Of a stretch of 26,050 nucleotides of DNA, positions 1 to 8,979 are shown piece after piece (position 1 is the first letter of the stretch; the number at the start of each line of letters is the position of its first letter). Made by a program: the position numbers and the translations under genes. The notes beneath the pieces are model-generated. The model had not been told where the DNA came from. It saw only the letters and a list, made by a program, of their open reading frames with translations, and searched no databases. Source of the stretch: a virus; the IMG/VR virus record IMGVR_UViG_3300040808_002584, positions 1-26,050 of that record; one strand, 5' to 3'.

Positions 1-1
1 A

Positions 2-1321
2 GGGTACGCCCTATTTAAATCATATTTTGAACCAGTGTTAAGTAAACCAGACTTTGCTGTTTTAAGAGATATTTTTAGGGATAATGATCTCGGTCCTTCA
101 TATTATACACCAGCATCAAACGGTGCTCCAAGAATGAAGCCGTTTAATTGGTTCTCTCTTACGAATCAATTAGGATTAGGTTCAAACGGTACTTATGATT
201 ATACGACGGTAGGAACCACTAGTGATACTGCTCATGGTTGTCATGTTGCTGGGACAGTCGCAGGTAATACAAAAGGTTGGGCAAGAGATGCAAATATTTA
301 CAACATAGAATTTTATTATGCTGATGCGGTTAACCAAGTTGTTAATAGTTCTCCTCTTACTCCTTCAACACTTTGGGATTATATTCGTGAATGGCATAAT
401 ACAAAGCCAATTAATCCAGTAACAGGAAAAAGAAATCCTACAATATCTAATCACAGTTATGGTGGTACATATACAAAAGATTCATTAATTACAAATGGAA
501 GTTATGATAGTTTAGGAGCAATGAATTTTAGAAGTACTTTATTTAATGCCTATGGAGATTTTGGTCGAGGCTTAACCGATGCTGAATTGGAAGCAAGAGG
601 AGTTAATGTACCAGCAAATGGAAATTGGAAAATAAGTTCATACTCAACAAGTTTACAATCTGATATAGAAGATGCAATTGATGATGGAATTATGGTATGC
701 ATATCATCAGGAAATCATTATCAAAAGAGTACAATAACAGGTGACCAAGATTTTGGTAATATTGCTTATTTAGAAACAGGCGGGACTTTCACGGCAACTT
801 TCTATACTCATCGTGGAGATTCAACTGCTTCAGCTGATAATAGAGCGTTAGTTGTAGGAAACCTTTACGACGAAAGCGATGATAAAAAATCTCCTTCATC
901 TGTTTGTGGAAATATAGTTGATATTCATGCAGCAGGTTCAGGTATTGTAAGTTCAGTATATGGAACAGGTAATGTACAGGATAGCAGAAACAATAGTTTT
1001 TATTTTTCAAAGTATTCAGGAACAAGTATGGCGTCTCCTCAAGTATCAGGAGTACTTGCTTTACTTGCAGAGAGTAATCCTAGTTTAACACAAGCAGATG
1101 CAAATGATTGGTTAAACAAAAATGGAACTGACGATCTTATGCAAGATACAGGAACTGATGATTGTACTGACTTTGAAAGTTTACAAGGAGCAGCAAATAA
1201 AATTTTAAGGTGGATAAACCAAAGACCTGAAACAGGTAATAGTTTTCCAAAAATTAATACAAAGGCACGACCTAACTCAGGAAGATCTTGGCCTAGACCA
1301 AGAATAAGAGTTAGAGGTTAG
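2..1321 (+). CDS. Subtilisin-like (peptidase S8) serine protease, 5'-truncated by the window edge
   Basis: This is the 3' portion of a subtilase gene; the reading frame is open back to base 2, so the GTG at 35 is probably internal and the true start lies off the left edge. Counting from that GTG, the catalytic His is residue 67 in HGCHVAGTVAG (usually HGTHVAGT, so Thr is replaced by Cys). The oxyanion Asn is residue 227 in SSGN, and the catalytic Ser is residue 331 in GTSMASPQVSG. The Asp motif is not visible and is expected just upstream of the window. After the protease domain there is a Pro/Arg-rich basic tail (residues ~400-428). The gene sits 48 bp before a gp8-like baseplate gene and is co-oriented with it. 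Subtilases are found among structural genes of marine T4-like phages; a role in virion processing or host-surface degradation is inference. The His, Asn and Ser motifs are intact, so it is probably active. Confidence 0.88.
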   Translation, partial: GYALFKSYFEPVLSKPDFAVLRDIFRDNDLGPSYYTPASNGAPRMKPFNWFSLTNQLGLGSNGTYDYTTVGTTSDTAHGCHVAGTVAGNTKGWARDANIYNIEFYYADAVNQVVNSSPLTPSTLWDYIREWHNTKPINPVTGKRNPTISNHSYGGTYTKDSLITNGSYDSLGAMNFRSTLFNAYGDFGRGLTDAELEARGVNVPANGNWKISSYSTSLQSDIEDAIDDGIMVCISSGNHYQKSTITGDQDFGNIAYLETGGTFTATFYTHRGDSTASADNRALVVGNLYDESDDKKSPSSVCGNIVDIHAAGSGIVSSVYGTGNVQDSRNNSFYFSKYSGTSMASPQVSGVLALLAESNPSLTQADANDWLNKNGTDDLMQDTGTDDCTDFESLQGAANKILRWINQRPETGNSFPKINTKARPNSGRSWPRPRIRVRG

Positions 1322-1329
1322 AAACCAGT

Positions 1330-1337
1330 AATAAATA
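1330..1337 (+). promoter_or_regulatory. Possible weak late promoter (AATAAATA)
   Basis: The 48-bp gap between the subtilase and the gp8-like gene contains AATAAATA, one mismatch from the T4-type late promoter TATAAATA, ending about 32 bp before the ATG at 1370. The exact motif is present in three other gaps of this window at similar distances from a start codon. In DNA this A+T-rich a one-mismatch match is weak evidence. Confidence 0.3.
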
Positions 1338-1369
1338 AACAAATAATATAGAAGAGCGATAGTAACATT

Positions 1370-3334
1370 ATGGCAGAAATCCTAACAAACAATTTTAAAA
1401 GCGATGTAAATAAAATTTTTATCGCTGACGCAAAAGCGAACGACAATTATTATATGTTTGTTTCGAGCATTGGAACATTCAACCCAGTCGACTCTGCCGT
1501 TTCGCAAAATGAGTTCTTAGAGAATACACTTTTCGCAAAACGAATTGATAATGCAGATATCAATTTTATGATAAAGTATTATCCTTGGCAAAGAGGTGTA
1601 GTATATACACAATATGATGATACTGTTGATTTAGCTGGAACAAACTTTTATGCAGTTGTTGGACCTAACGATAATGACACGGGCGATTATCGAGTTTATA
1701 AATGTTTAAATAATGGCTCAGGTGCAACCGCAGAATCTCCACCAACTTTTGATACTGCTAACTTAAATCAAATATATGAAACTGCAGACGGTTATACATG
1801 GAAGTACATGTATCGTTTAACAACATTACAGTTTGAAGGTTATAACGCTTTAGGTTATATTCCAATTGACCCAGCAGCAGTCATTGAACCAAATTCAGTT
1901 TATGGTGGTGGTATTTCTGATATACAAGTTGTGAATCCAATTGCTAACCAAGGTTATCAAATTAAGTTTGGAGTTATGGATTATATCTTCGGTCGAGTAG
2001 GTGGTGTTAATAATCACGGTGAAGTTTCAGTTAGTTTAGATCCTGTAAATAATGATTTTTCTTCAATTGACAACTATTATGTTGGTCAATATCTTTATAT
2101 TACAAACCCAAGCTCAAGTGTTACGAATTTATTTAAAATAGATTATTATAAATTTAATACTTCTTCTGGTAAAGCAGAAATAAGAGTAGGACCTGAACTT
2201 TCAAATCCAAATAGAGGAAATGTTGAAGGTGCAACTCAAGCTGACCCAGTTGTTATTACATCAACAGGTCATAATCTTGTAGCAAGACAACCTATACGTT
2301 TTAGAAACGTTGGCGGTATGGTAGAATTAAATGATGATGACGGTGACGGAAATCCAGTTTATTATGTTGTACCAATCGACGAAGATACGTTTTCTCTTAG
2401 GACAAATACTTCACTATCAGAAAACTTGGACGGTACCGCGTTTACTGCATTTACATCAGGAGGAACTTGGGAAGCTGATAAAGATTTAGTCACTGCAGGA
2501 GTTAAAGTAAATGGTCCTGCTAATATTATTCCTAGAATTGATATTAAAGGAGATGGTCTCGGAGCTGTAGCAATACCTAATTTAAATGACGATACAATAG
2601 AATCAGTCACTGTATTAAATAAAGGTTCAGGATATACAAATGTAACTGCTAGTGTTGTTGACCCTATAGTCGACTTTAATCCTGATGACCCAACAACGAC
2701 AGATGTAAGATGTGTGATAAAACCAGTCATTGAACCTAAAGGTGGACACGGATATAATTTAATTGATGAACTCAAATGTAAACATTTTGGAATGTATGCA
2801 TATATTACTGCAGAAGATAATACAAAGATAGGTGATGTAAATACCTATGGATCTTTAGGTATTGTAAGAACTCCGTCCTTTAGGGATGTTGGTGCAGGTA
2901 CATGGAGAAGCGGACAGGCAAATACAGCAGTTATACCTGATGTGTTTGATAATAGGATAGCGGTCACAACAGATGATTATGGAAGCCTAACAGCAAATAG
3001 TATCGTAACACAAGTTGATGGAAGTAACGAAATTACATTTACTGCCCAAGTACATGAAATTGATGATACATCAAATACTATTTTCTTAGCAGAATATATG
3101 GGTCCTAATCAAAATAATCTCTTAGTTGGGAATGGAGATACATCATTTAACCCTAATCTTCAAATTGTCTCAGATACAGGTCAGAGAATCACAATAAATA
3201 ATCCAGTAGCAGATAATATTGTATACTCAGATTATATACAAAGAACGGGTGAAGTATACTTCATGGAAGATTTCTTCCCATTAGCAAGAACCGACTTATC
3301 AAGAGAAGAATTTAAGTTTGTATTGGAATTTTAA
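1370..3334 (+). CDS. gp8: T4 gp8-like baseplate wedge protein, enlarged
   Basis: This is a baseplate wedge subunit of the T4 gp8 family, a structural component of the contractile tail. From memory, T4 gp8 (about 334 residues) shares several landmarks with it. These are an N-terminal segment leading to a Trp-containing start of the first beta domain, a YRVYKCL segment (near residue 106; T4 has VYRCL), and DGYTWKYMY (near 141; T4 has DGYVWEYLF). The C-terminus has TGEVYFMED followed by REEFKFVLEF, like T4 GEMIYMEN and EEINILFTF. At 654 residues it is about twice the T4 length. The extra part is central: residues ~285-372 resemble the FCCH-like beta module common in phage tail proteins (TSTGHNLVA, then TFSL), and residues ~400-430 carry a GSGYT-type beta repeat. 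The ATG at 1370 is preceded by a loose purine-rich GAAGAG. The next gene follows after 15 bp. Confidence 0.82.
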   Translation: MAEILTNNFKSDVNKIFIADAKANDNYYMFVSSIGTFNPVDSAVSQNEFLENTLFAKRIDNADINFMIKYYPWQRGVVYTQYDDTVDLAGTNFYAVVGPNDNDTGDYRVYKCLNNGSGATAESPPTFDTANLNQIYETADGYTWKYMYRLTTLQFEGYNALGYIPIDPAAVIEPNSVYGGGISDIQVVNPIANQGYQIKFGVMDYIFGRVGGVNNHGEVSVSLDPVNNDFSSIDNYYVGQYLYITNPSSSVTNLFKIDYYKFNTSSGKAEIRVGPELSNPNRGNVEGATQADPVVITSTGHNLVARQPIRFRNVGGMVELNDDDGDGNPVYYVVPIDEDTFSLRTNTSLSENLDGTAFTAFTSGGTWEADKDLVTAGVKVNGPANIIPRIDIKGDGLGAVAIPNLNDDTIESVTVLNKGSGYTNVTASVVDPIVDFNPDDPTTTDVRCVIKPVIEPKGGHGYNLIDELKCKHFGMYAYITAEDNTKIGDVNTYGSLGIVRTPSFRDVGAGTWRSGQANTAVIPDVFDNRIAVTTDDYGSLTANSIVTQVDGSNEITFTAQVHEIDDTSNTIFLAEYMGPNQNNLLVGNGDTSFNPNLQIVSDTGQRITINNPVADNIVYSDYIQRTGEVYFMEDFFPLARTDLSREEFKFVLEF

Positions 3335-3349
3335 GGAACATAAGCAAAG

Positions 3350-6300
3350 ATGCCTATTAATAAAAATTTAAACATTGCTCCATACTTCGATGACTACGAT
3401 GTTGAGAAGCAATTTTACAGAGTCATGTTCAAACCTGGGTATGCTATTCAGGCAAGAGAGCTTACTCAATTACAAACTATTCTCCAGGGTCAGGTCGAGG
3501 CATTTGGCGATAACATATTTAAAGAAGGTTCAATTGTAAAGGGATGTAACTTTACTGAACTCGACGATCTTCAGTTTGTAAAAGTAAATGACGGTCCTAC
3601 AGGATTTAATGCAGAGGCATACATTAGTGGACCTGCAGTAGAAAGTATTCAAGGTCAAGATGTTGAACTTGATTATGTTTATGAAGTTGTTGGACAAACA
3701 ACTGGATTAAGAGCAGAAATTGTTCAGGCTTCAATAGGTTTCCAAACAAGACCACCAGATTTAAATACATTTTATATTAACTACTTAAATACAACTTCAT
3801 TAGCAACTCAATTCCAAGCTGGTGAAAACCTTGTTATTAATCGACACAAATATTTAAGAGGAACAACAACAGGTACTTTAACAAGTGAAGCTGTTATTAC
3901 TTCAGGACTTGCAGTAAGTGCAGGTGTATCAACACCACATGTTGGTAAGTCTTTCGGTATTGAATCTGCTCCTGGTATTATATTCCAAAAAGGTAATTTT
4001 ATATTCGTTTCAGAACAAAGAATCGTTGTTGAGAAATATAATAACTTACCTGATGGAAAGTCTGTTGGTTATCAAGTAGATGAATCTTTAGTTAATGCGT
4101 TACAAGATGCAAGTCTTTATGATAATGCAAACGGTTCTAAAAATGAAAATGCTCCAGGCGCCGACAGATTAAAATTAGTACCAAGATTGGTTGTTATAGA
4201 AACCGCCACAAAAACTTCAGACTTCTTTACGTTAGTTCGTTATCAAAATGGTAATGCAATTACTGTTCGTGACGTTTCACAATACAATGTATTAGGTGAA
4301 GAACTTGCTCGAAGAACATATGAAGAATCAGGAAACTATGTTTTAGAACAATTCCCATTAAGCACGGATGATCGTATTCCAGCAGGTGAAGCAAATACAC
4401 AGGTTCAAGTTGTCATTGGACCAGGAACCGCATATGTAAAAGGTTATCGAGTAGAGAATTCTGCTGACCGAGCATTTACTGTTGACCAAATTACAGGCAC
4501 AGAAGAAATTACAAACCAAAATGTTTCAATGGAATATGGAAACTATTTTGAAGTAACAGGTGGAGATGGTGGTTCAGGGTGGAATGGAAGATTAGATATT
4601 GATATATCAGACCCACCAGCAATTGCACAAACTTCAGCAGCAGCAACAGTAGGTAGTATCACAATACATAATATTACTCCTACTCGAGTATATGCTCATT
4701 CATCTGTATACACGGGTGCTGTAGCAATTACTGATATGGATAGAATTAATGATGGGAATGGTTATGTACAACTTCAACCTACATCAAGCGGTGCACCATT
4801 AATTAAAGAAACAAATAAAAAGGCACTTGTATTTGACACAGGTGTAAATGGTTTATTTGGAACAAACAATACATTAGTTCCTGTAAGGGCTCAAGTGGCT
4901 GCTACGCATACAAACGGAACAATTACTTTAACTGCTAACCCAGGTGAAGATTTTAATTGTCTTAACGATGATATGTTAGTTGTTGATAGTACTTCAGTTC
5001 AGCAACCTATCACAAGTTATTCAACATCACTAAATAATTCTCAGCTTGATATTCAAATTTCTAGTGGATCTGCTACTAACGTAACAGTTTATTATAATAA
5101 GAGATTAATTGGTTCGTCAGACGGAATTGACCCATATAACAAAGTTGTAAGAAGTCCTTATATTAAATTCAATTATGCAGGTGGAACAACCAAGTATAGT
5201 TTAGGATTCCCTGATGTCTTCGATATTATTAGTATCGTTGATTCTACGGGCGAAGATTATTCAAATAGCTTTAGATTAAAACCAAATCAAAAAGATACAT
5301 ATTACGATATATCTTATTTAGAATATATTGAAGGAAGACCTGAACCAACAGGACAAATGACAGTTCAGTTAAAAGTATTTGAAGTAAATACCTCAACTGG
5401 TGAATACTTCTTTACAATTAACAGTTATCCTAATTCATTAGAAGGTTGGGAAATTCCTTCTTATGTATCTTCTTCAGGAACTGTTTATAATTTAAGAGAT
5501 TGCTTTGACTTCAGAGCTTACAACGCAAAAGATACAAATGCAGATTATAATAATGTATCTGCAGGTTCAGCACCTGTTATAACAGCAACAGTTGGAACTT
5601 ATGGAATAGATTTTTCAACTTACGGTGCACCTTTAATTCCCGCAGCTCAACAATCTTTACAAACAGATTTAGAATATTACTTAACAAGAATAGATACGCT
5701 TGCTTGCGATTCATACGGAAATATTAGTTTAATCAAAGGTGAAGAAGATAGAAATGCAGTTCCACCAAGATTAGGAACAGACAAGCTTGCGATTGCACAT
5801 GTTGAAATTCCAACATACCCTGCACTATCTAAGAAACAAGCTGAGGTTCTTCGTAAGTCTGATTACGCAATACGACCAAGAGCAACTGGTATTAAAGCTT
5901 ACACAATGAAAGATATGCACAATCTTGAGAAGAAGATTGATAATATGGCATATTATATTTCATTAAACCAATTGGAATCTGAAACTTCAAATTTAGTTAT
6001 CAGAGACGAACAAGGTTTAAATAGATTTAAGAACGGATTTATTGTTGACCCATTTAATGATTTAACATTATCTGAAATAACGCATCCACAATTTAATGCT
6101 GCAGTACCATTTAATCAAAAGATTTTAACTCCGTCACTAAAAACATTCGCATTAGATTTAGTCTATGATTCTTCAACAGGTTCTTCTATATTCCCGAACT
6201 CTGATGAAGGACAGGCAGCAACAGTTGGAAGAAATTCTAATGTTTCTATTATTTCACAACCTTACGCTTCTAATTTTAGAAACTGTGTTTCTAATTTTTA

Positions 6301-8794
6301 CAAGTATGTCGGTGATGGAATTATATCTCCACCTTATGATGCTGCTTACGACACAACAGTTAACCCTGCTTCTATTGATATTGATTTAACTACTCCTTTC
6401 CAAGAGTTTGTTGATAGTATTCAATCGTTCTTGCCTATGACTGACACATCGGTGTCAACAGTATTTGAAAGAGACCCAGGTCGACGAGGCCGTCGTGGTG
6501 CAGGTACACAAACTCAAACAATCACTACAAGAACAAGTGAAATTGTAATTGATAACAGTACAACAACAGAACAGTTTGTTGGAGAATTTGTTTCTGACTT
6601 TAGATTCCAACCGTTTATGGCGGCAAGAGATATTAAAGTGTATATGTCAGGATTAAGACCTAACCAAAGACATTACTTCTTCTTTGATGGAATTGATGTA
6701 AATGCTCATGTTATGCCAGGTTCAATTACTGCCGATTCTGTAGGAGATGTTCAAAGATTTGGTGAAAAAGGTGCCGCAGTATCAACAGATGCAAATGGTG
6801 TATTGAGAGCGGTCTTTGCCTTACCACCTGAAACATTCTATGTAGGTGATAGAGTATTAGAAATTGTCGACGTGAATCAATATGAAAGTATTGATTCTGG
6901 TTCAACCTCAAAAGGATTCGTTACTTACCGTGCATACAACTTCAGTGTTGAAAAGACAAGTTTAACAACATCTACAAGAGCACCAAACTTTGATGTAAAT
7001 ACAACAACGTCAGTACGAAATGTTGCTCGACGTATTCGAGGTCGTGATCCACTTGCACAAACATTCTTTGTTAAGAAAGGTATGGGACAAGGTTCAAATT
7101 CAGTTTACTTATCTGATGTTGATATTTACTTTAAACGTAAGCCTTCTCAAACTGCAGCAGGTTCAAACGCAAATGCTGCATTGAATGGTGTTAGTGTTCA
7201 AATCCGAGAAGTAGTAAACGGTTATCCAACAAATCAAATTTTACCTTTCGCAAATGTTCATAAGTTACCTGCTTCGGTATTTACTTCTGAAGATGCTTCA
7301 GTAGCAACCAAGTTTACATTTGATGCACCAGTTAGATTAGATATTGAAAAAGAATACGCAATTGTGATTCAGCCTGATGCATCAGATCCAAATTACTTAG
7401 TATATACTTCTAAGGTTGGTGGTACTGATTTAACTCCAGGTGATACACAAGGTTCTGCGATTGTTCAGGATTGGGGTGACGGTGTTCTATTTACTTCAAC
7501 AAATAACTCTGCTTGGAAATCTTATCAAGATGAAGATATTAAGTTTACTGTAAATAGACATAACTTTAATTCTTCGTCAGGTACTGTAAAATTAACAAAT
7601 AACAAAAACGAATTCTTTACAGTAAATAATATCACCGGAAGATTTACAGCAGGTGAAACAATTTATCAAGCAAAAGGAACAAGTGCAACAGTTGGATTAA
7701 CAAATAATAGTAAAACAGTTACAGGTACTGCCTTATCAAGTGTATACAATGAAGGTGACTTCATGATGATTGAAGGTGGTAATCCAGTTGTGAAAGGATT
7801 ATATAAAGTTGTCACAATTGTAAATGCTGATACATTAACTCTTGATAGACCTTGGCCAATTACAACAGGTTCAGCAAATGCAACTCCTGTCGTAACTGGT
7901 GATTTGTGTTTCTATGATTTAAGAAATCCTTTTGAAATGCATTTGGAAAATTCATCTATAAGTTCAGCAAGAGTATTTACGTTAAGTGATCCTGCTGATA
8001 ATACTACAGCAATTTATGGTATTGATAGTGGTTCATCTGCAGATATTGCATCAATTGATAATATCAACTTAAGTTATATTCAACCAATGATTATGCAAGC
8101 ATCCGATGATGTTTCAAAGACTACATTAAGCGGAGAGTTTGTATCTCCTTCTAATGTAAATACATCATACACAATGCCGATGAAGTTTAATGATAATAAT
8201 CACTTCAGTAAAAATGGTGTTGTAATATACAGTATGTCTAATGATCCTTCAAGAACAAAAGTATTTAATATAAATGTCGGTCTTGAAAATGGAAGTAATG
8301 TAACTTCTACACCTTTTGTTGATATTGAAGCATCTAAGCTAATTGCATATCAACACAAGATTACTAACAGTGCTGATACGACGGCAAAATATATTAGTAA
8401 GACGATTGAGTTATCTGAAGATCTTGATGCTGAAGATTTCAATTTAATTCTTACAGCTTATCGACCAACAGGAACAGATATTAAAGTTTATATTAAAGCT
8501 CAGAATGCTTATGATAATGATGAGTTTGATAACTTAGGATGGACTGAGTTAGAATTATTTGAAGGTGTAGGTACTTATTCAACAATTACAAACTTACAAG
8601 ATTACAGAGAACTTAAATTTAGAATTAATAAAACAAATAAAACTGGAGGCCTTGCTGCTAATCCGTTTACTTATACTTCACAGGGTGGTGTATTTGAAGG
8701 ATTTAAGAGATTCCAAATTCGTATAGATTTATTATCTCCTAACATTCATAATGCCCCAACATTAAAGGACTATCGCGGAATTGCGTTGACATAA
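3350..8794 (+). CDS. Giant DUF4815-type baseplate/tail structural protein (1814 aa)
   Basis: This is a large virion protein. The N-terminus (FDDYDVEKQFYRVMFKPG, then QARELTQLQ, GDNIFKEGS) matches the DUF4815 type seen in tail or baseplate proteins of marine T4-like phages. Around residue 1042 an Arg/Gly-rich linker (PGRRGRRGAG) separates the first part from the rest. Residues ~1228-1330 hold a DPLAQTFFV segment followed by a beta domain with a GYPTNQ segment and KEYAIVIQPD, a pattern common in phage tail proteins. The C-terminal ~250 residues contain a second beta region (TAYRPTGTDIKVYIKA, then GFKRFQIRIDLLSP). No transmembrane segment or signal peptide is evident. The start is supported by TAAGGAA 12 bp upstream; the TAA of that site is the stop of the gp8-like gene. 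Its position after gp8 suggests it takes the place of T4 gp10/gp11-type pin proteins or anchors fibres, but this is inference. Confidence 0.8.
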   Translation: MPINKNLNIAPYFDDYDVEKQFYRVMFKPGYAIQARELTQLQTILQGQVEAFGDNIFKEGSIVKGCNFTELDDLQFVKVNDGPTGFNAEAYISGPAVESIQGQDVELDYVYEVVGQTTGLRAEIVQASIGFQTRPPDLNTFYINYLNTTSLATQFQAGENLVINRHKYLRGTTTGTLTSEAVITSGLAVSAGVSTPHVGKSFGIESAPGIIFQKGNFIFVSEQRIVVEKYNNLPDGKSVGYQVDESLVNALQDASLYDNANGSKNENAPGADRLKLVPRLVVIETATKTSDFFTLVRYQNGNAITVRDVSQYNVLGEELARRTYEESGNYVLEQFPLSTDDRIPAGEANTQVQVVIGPGTAYVKGYRVENSADRAFTVDQITGTEEITNQNVSMEYGNYFEVTGGDGGSGWNGRLDIDISDPPAIAQTSAAATVGSITIHNITPTRVYAHSSVYTGAVAITDMDRINDGNGYVQLQPTSSGAPLIKETNKKALVFDTGVNGLFGTNNTLVPVRAQVAATHTNGTITLTANPGEDFNCLNDDMLVVDSTSVQQPITSYSTSLNNSQLDIQISSGSATNVTVYYNKRLIGSSDGIDPYNKVVRSPYIKFNYAGGTTKYSLGFPDVFDIISIVDSTGEDYSNSFRLKPNQKDTYYDISYLEYIEGRPEPTGQMTVQLKVFEVNTSTGEYFFTINSYPNSLEGWEIPSYVSSSGTVYNLRDCFDFRAYNAKDTNADYNNVSAGSAPVITATVGTYGIDFSTYGAPLIPAAQQSLQTDLEYYLTRIDTLACDSYGNISLIKGEEDRNAVPPRLGTDKLAIAHVEIPTYPALSKKQAEVLRKSDYAIRPRATGIKAYTMKDMHNLEKKIDNMAYYISLNQLESETSNLVIRDEQGLNRFKNGFIVDPFNDLTLSEITHPQFNAAVPFNQKILTPSLKTFALDLVYDSSTGSSIFPNSDEGQAATVGRNSNVSIISQPYASNFRNCVSNFYKYVGDGIISPPYDAAYDTTVNPASIDIDLTTPFQEFVDSIQSFLPMTDTSVSTVFERDPGRRGRRGAGTQTQTITTRTSEIVIDNSTTTEQFVGEFVSDFRFQPFMAARDIKVYMSGLRPNQRHYFFFDGIDVNAHVMPGSITADSVGDVQRFGEKGAAVSTDANGVLRAVFALPPETFYVGDRVLEIVDVNQYESIDSGSTSKGFVTYRAYNFSVEKTSLTTSTRAPNFDVNTTTSVRNVARRIRGRDPLAQTFFVKKGMGQGSNSVYLSDVDIYFKRKPSQTAAGSNANAALNGVSVQIREVVNGYPTNQILPFANVHKLPASVFTSEDASVATKFTFDAPVRLDIEKEYAIVIQPDASDPNYLVYTSKVGGTDLTPGDTQGSAIVQDWGDGVLFTSTNNSAWKSYQDEDIKFTVNRHNFNSSSGTVKLTNNKNEFFTVNNITGRFTAGETIYQAKGTSATVGLTNNSKTVTGTALSSVYNEGDFMMIEGGNPVVKGLYKVVTIVNADTLTLDRPWPITTGSANATPVVTGDLCFYDLRNPFEMHLENSSISSARVFTLSDPADNTTAIYGIDSGSSADIASIDNINLSYIQPMIMQASDDVSKTTLSGEFVSPSNVNTSYTMPMKFNDNNHFSKNGVVIYSMSNDPSRTKVFNINVGLENGSNVTSTPFVDIEASKLIAYQHKITNSADTTAKYISKTIELSEDLDAEDFNLILTAYRPTGTDIKVYIKAQNAYDNDEFDNLGWTELELFEGVGTYSTITNLQDYRELKFRINKTNKTGGLAANPFTYTSQGGVFEGFKRFQIRIDLLSPNIHNAPTLKDYRGIALT

Positions 8795-8795
8795 T

Positions 8796-8978
8796 ATGGA
8801 TAATTTAAATAGAGATAAGACTGGTGCTGTATTAAATACCGACGCAGCTGCGCTGAATAAATATAAGGTAGAAAGGAATTTGTATCGTAAAGTCGATAGA
8901 ATTCAACAGGACTTATGCGATATCAAAAAAAGCATAGTTGATATTTACGAAAGAATAGAAAAACTGGAAGAAAGATAA
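8796..8978 (+). CDS. Small coiled-coil protein of unknown function (60 aa)
   Basis: I do not recognise the family. The ORF starts one base after the stop of the 1814-residue gene and ends one base before the start of the next gene, so it is almost certainly translated as part of this operon. There is no convincing Shine-Dalgarno sequence, so translational coupling to the upstream stop is likely. The N-terminal third is polar and has an Ala pair. From residue ~27 on the sequence (RNLYRKVDRIQ, then DIKKSIVDIYERIEKLEER) has hydrophobic residues at heptad-like spacing flanked by charged residues, suggesting a short amphipathic or coiled-coil helix. It could be a small oligomerising connector or chaperone for the neighbouring fibre. 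That role is inferred from position and helix pattern only. Confidence 0.7.
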   Translation: MDNLNRDKTGAVLNTDAAALNKYKVERNLYRKVDRIQQDLCDIKKSIVDIYERIEKLEER

Positions 8979-8979
8979 G

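Noticed and set aside
35-37. GTG at 35 as the start of the subtilase gene
   Set aside because: The frame is open to the window edge, the region before it is coding-like, and the expected catalytic Asp has not yet appeared, so the true start is upstream.
2145-2160. Further TATAAAT-like motifs inside genes (for example near 1697 and 2148)
   Set aside because: They lie within coding sequence, do not match TATAAATA exactly and are not placed before a start codon; A+T-rich DNA gives many such partial matches.
2362-2775. 137-codon minus-strand ORF inside the gp8-like gene
   Set aside because: It lies entirely opposite a well-supported coding sequence, lacks a ribosome site and resembles no known protein; the neighbouring genes are all on the plus strand.
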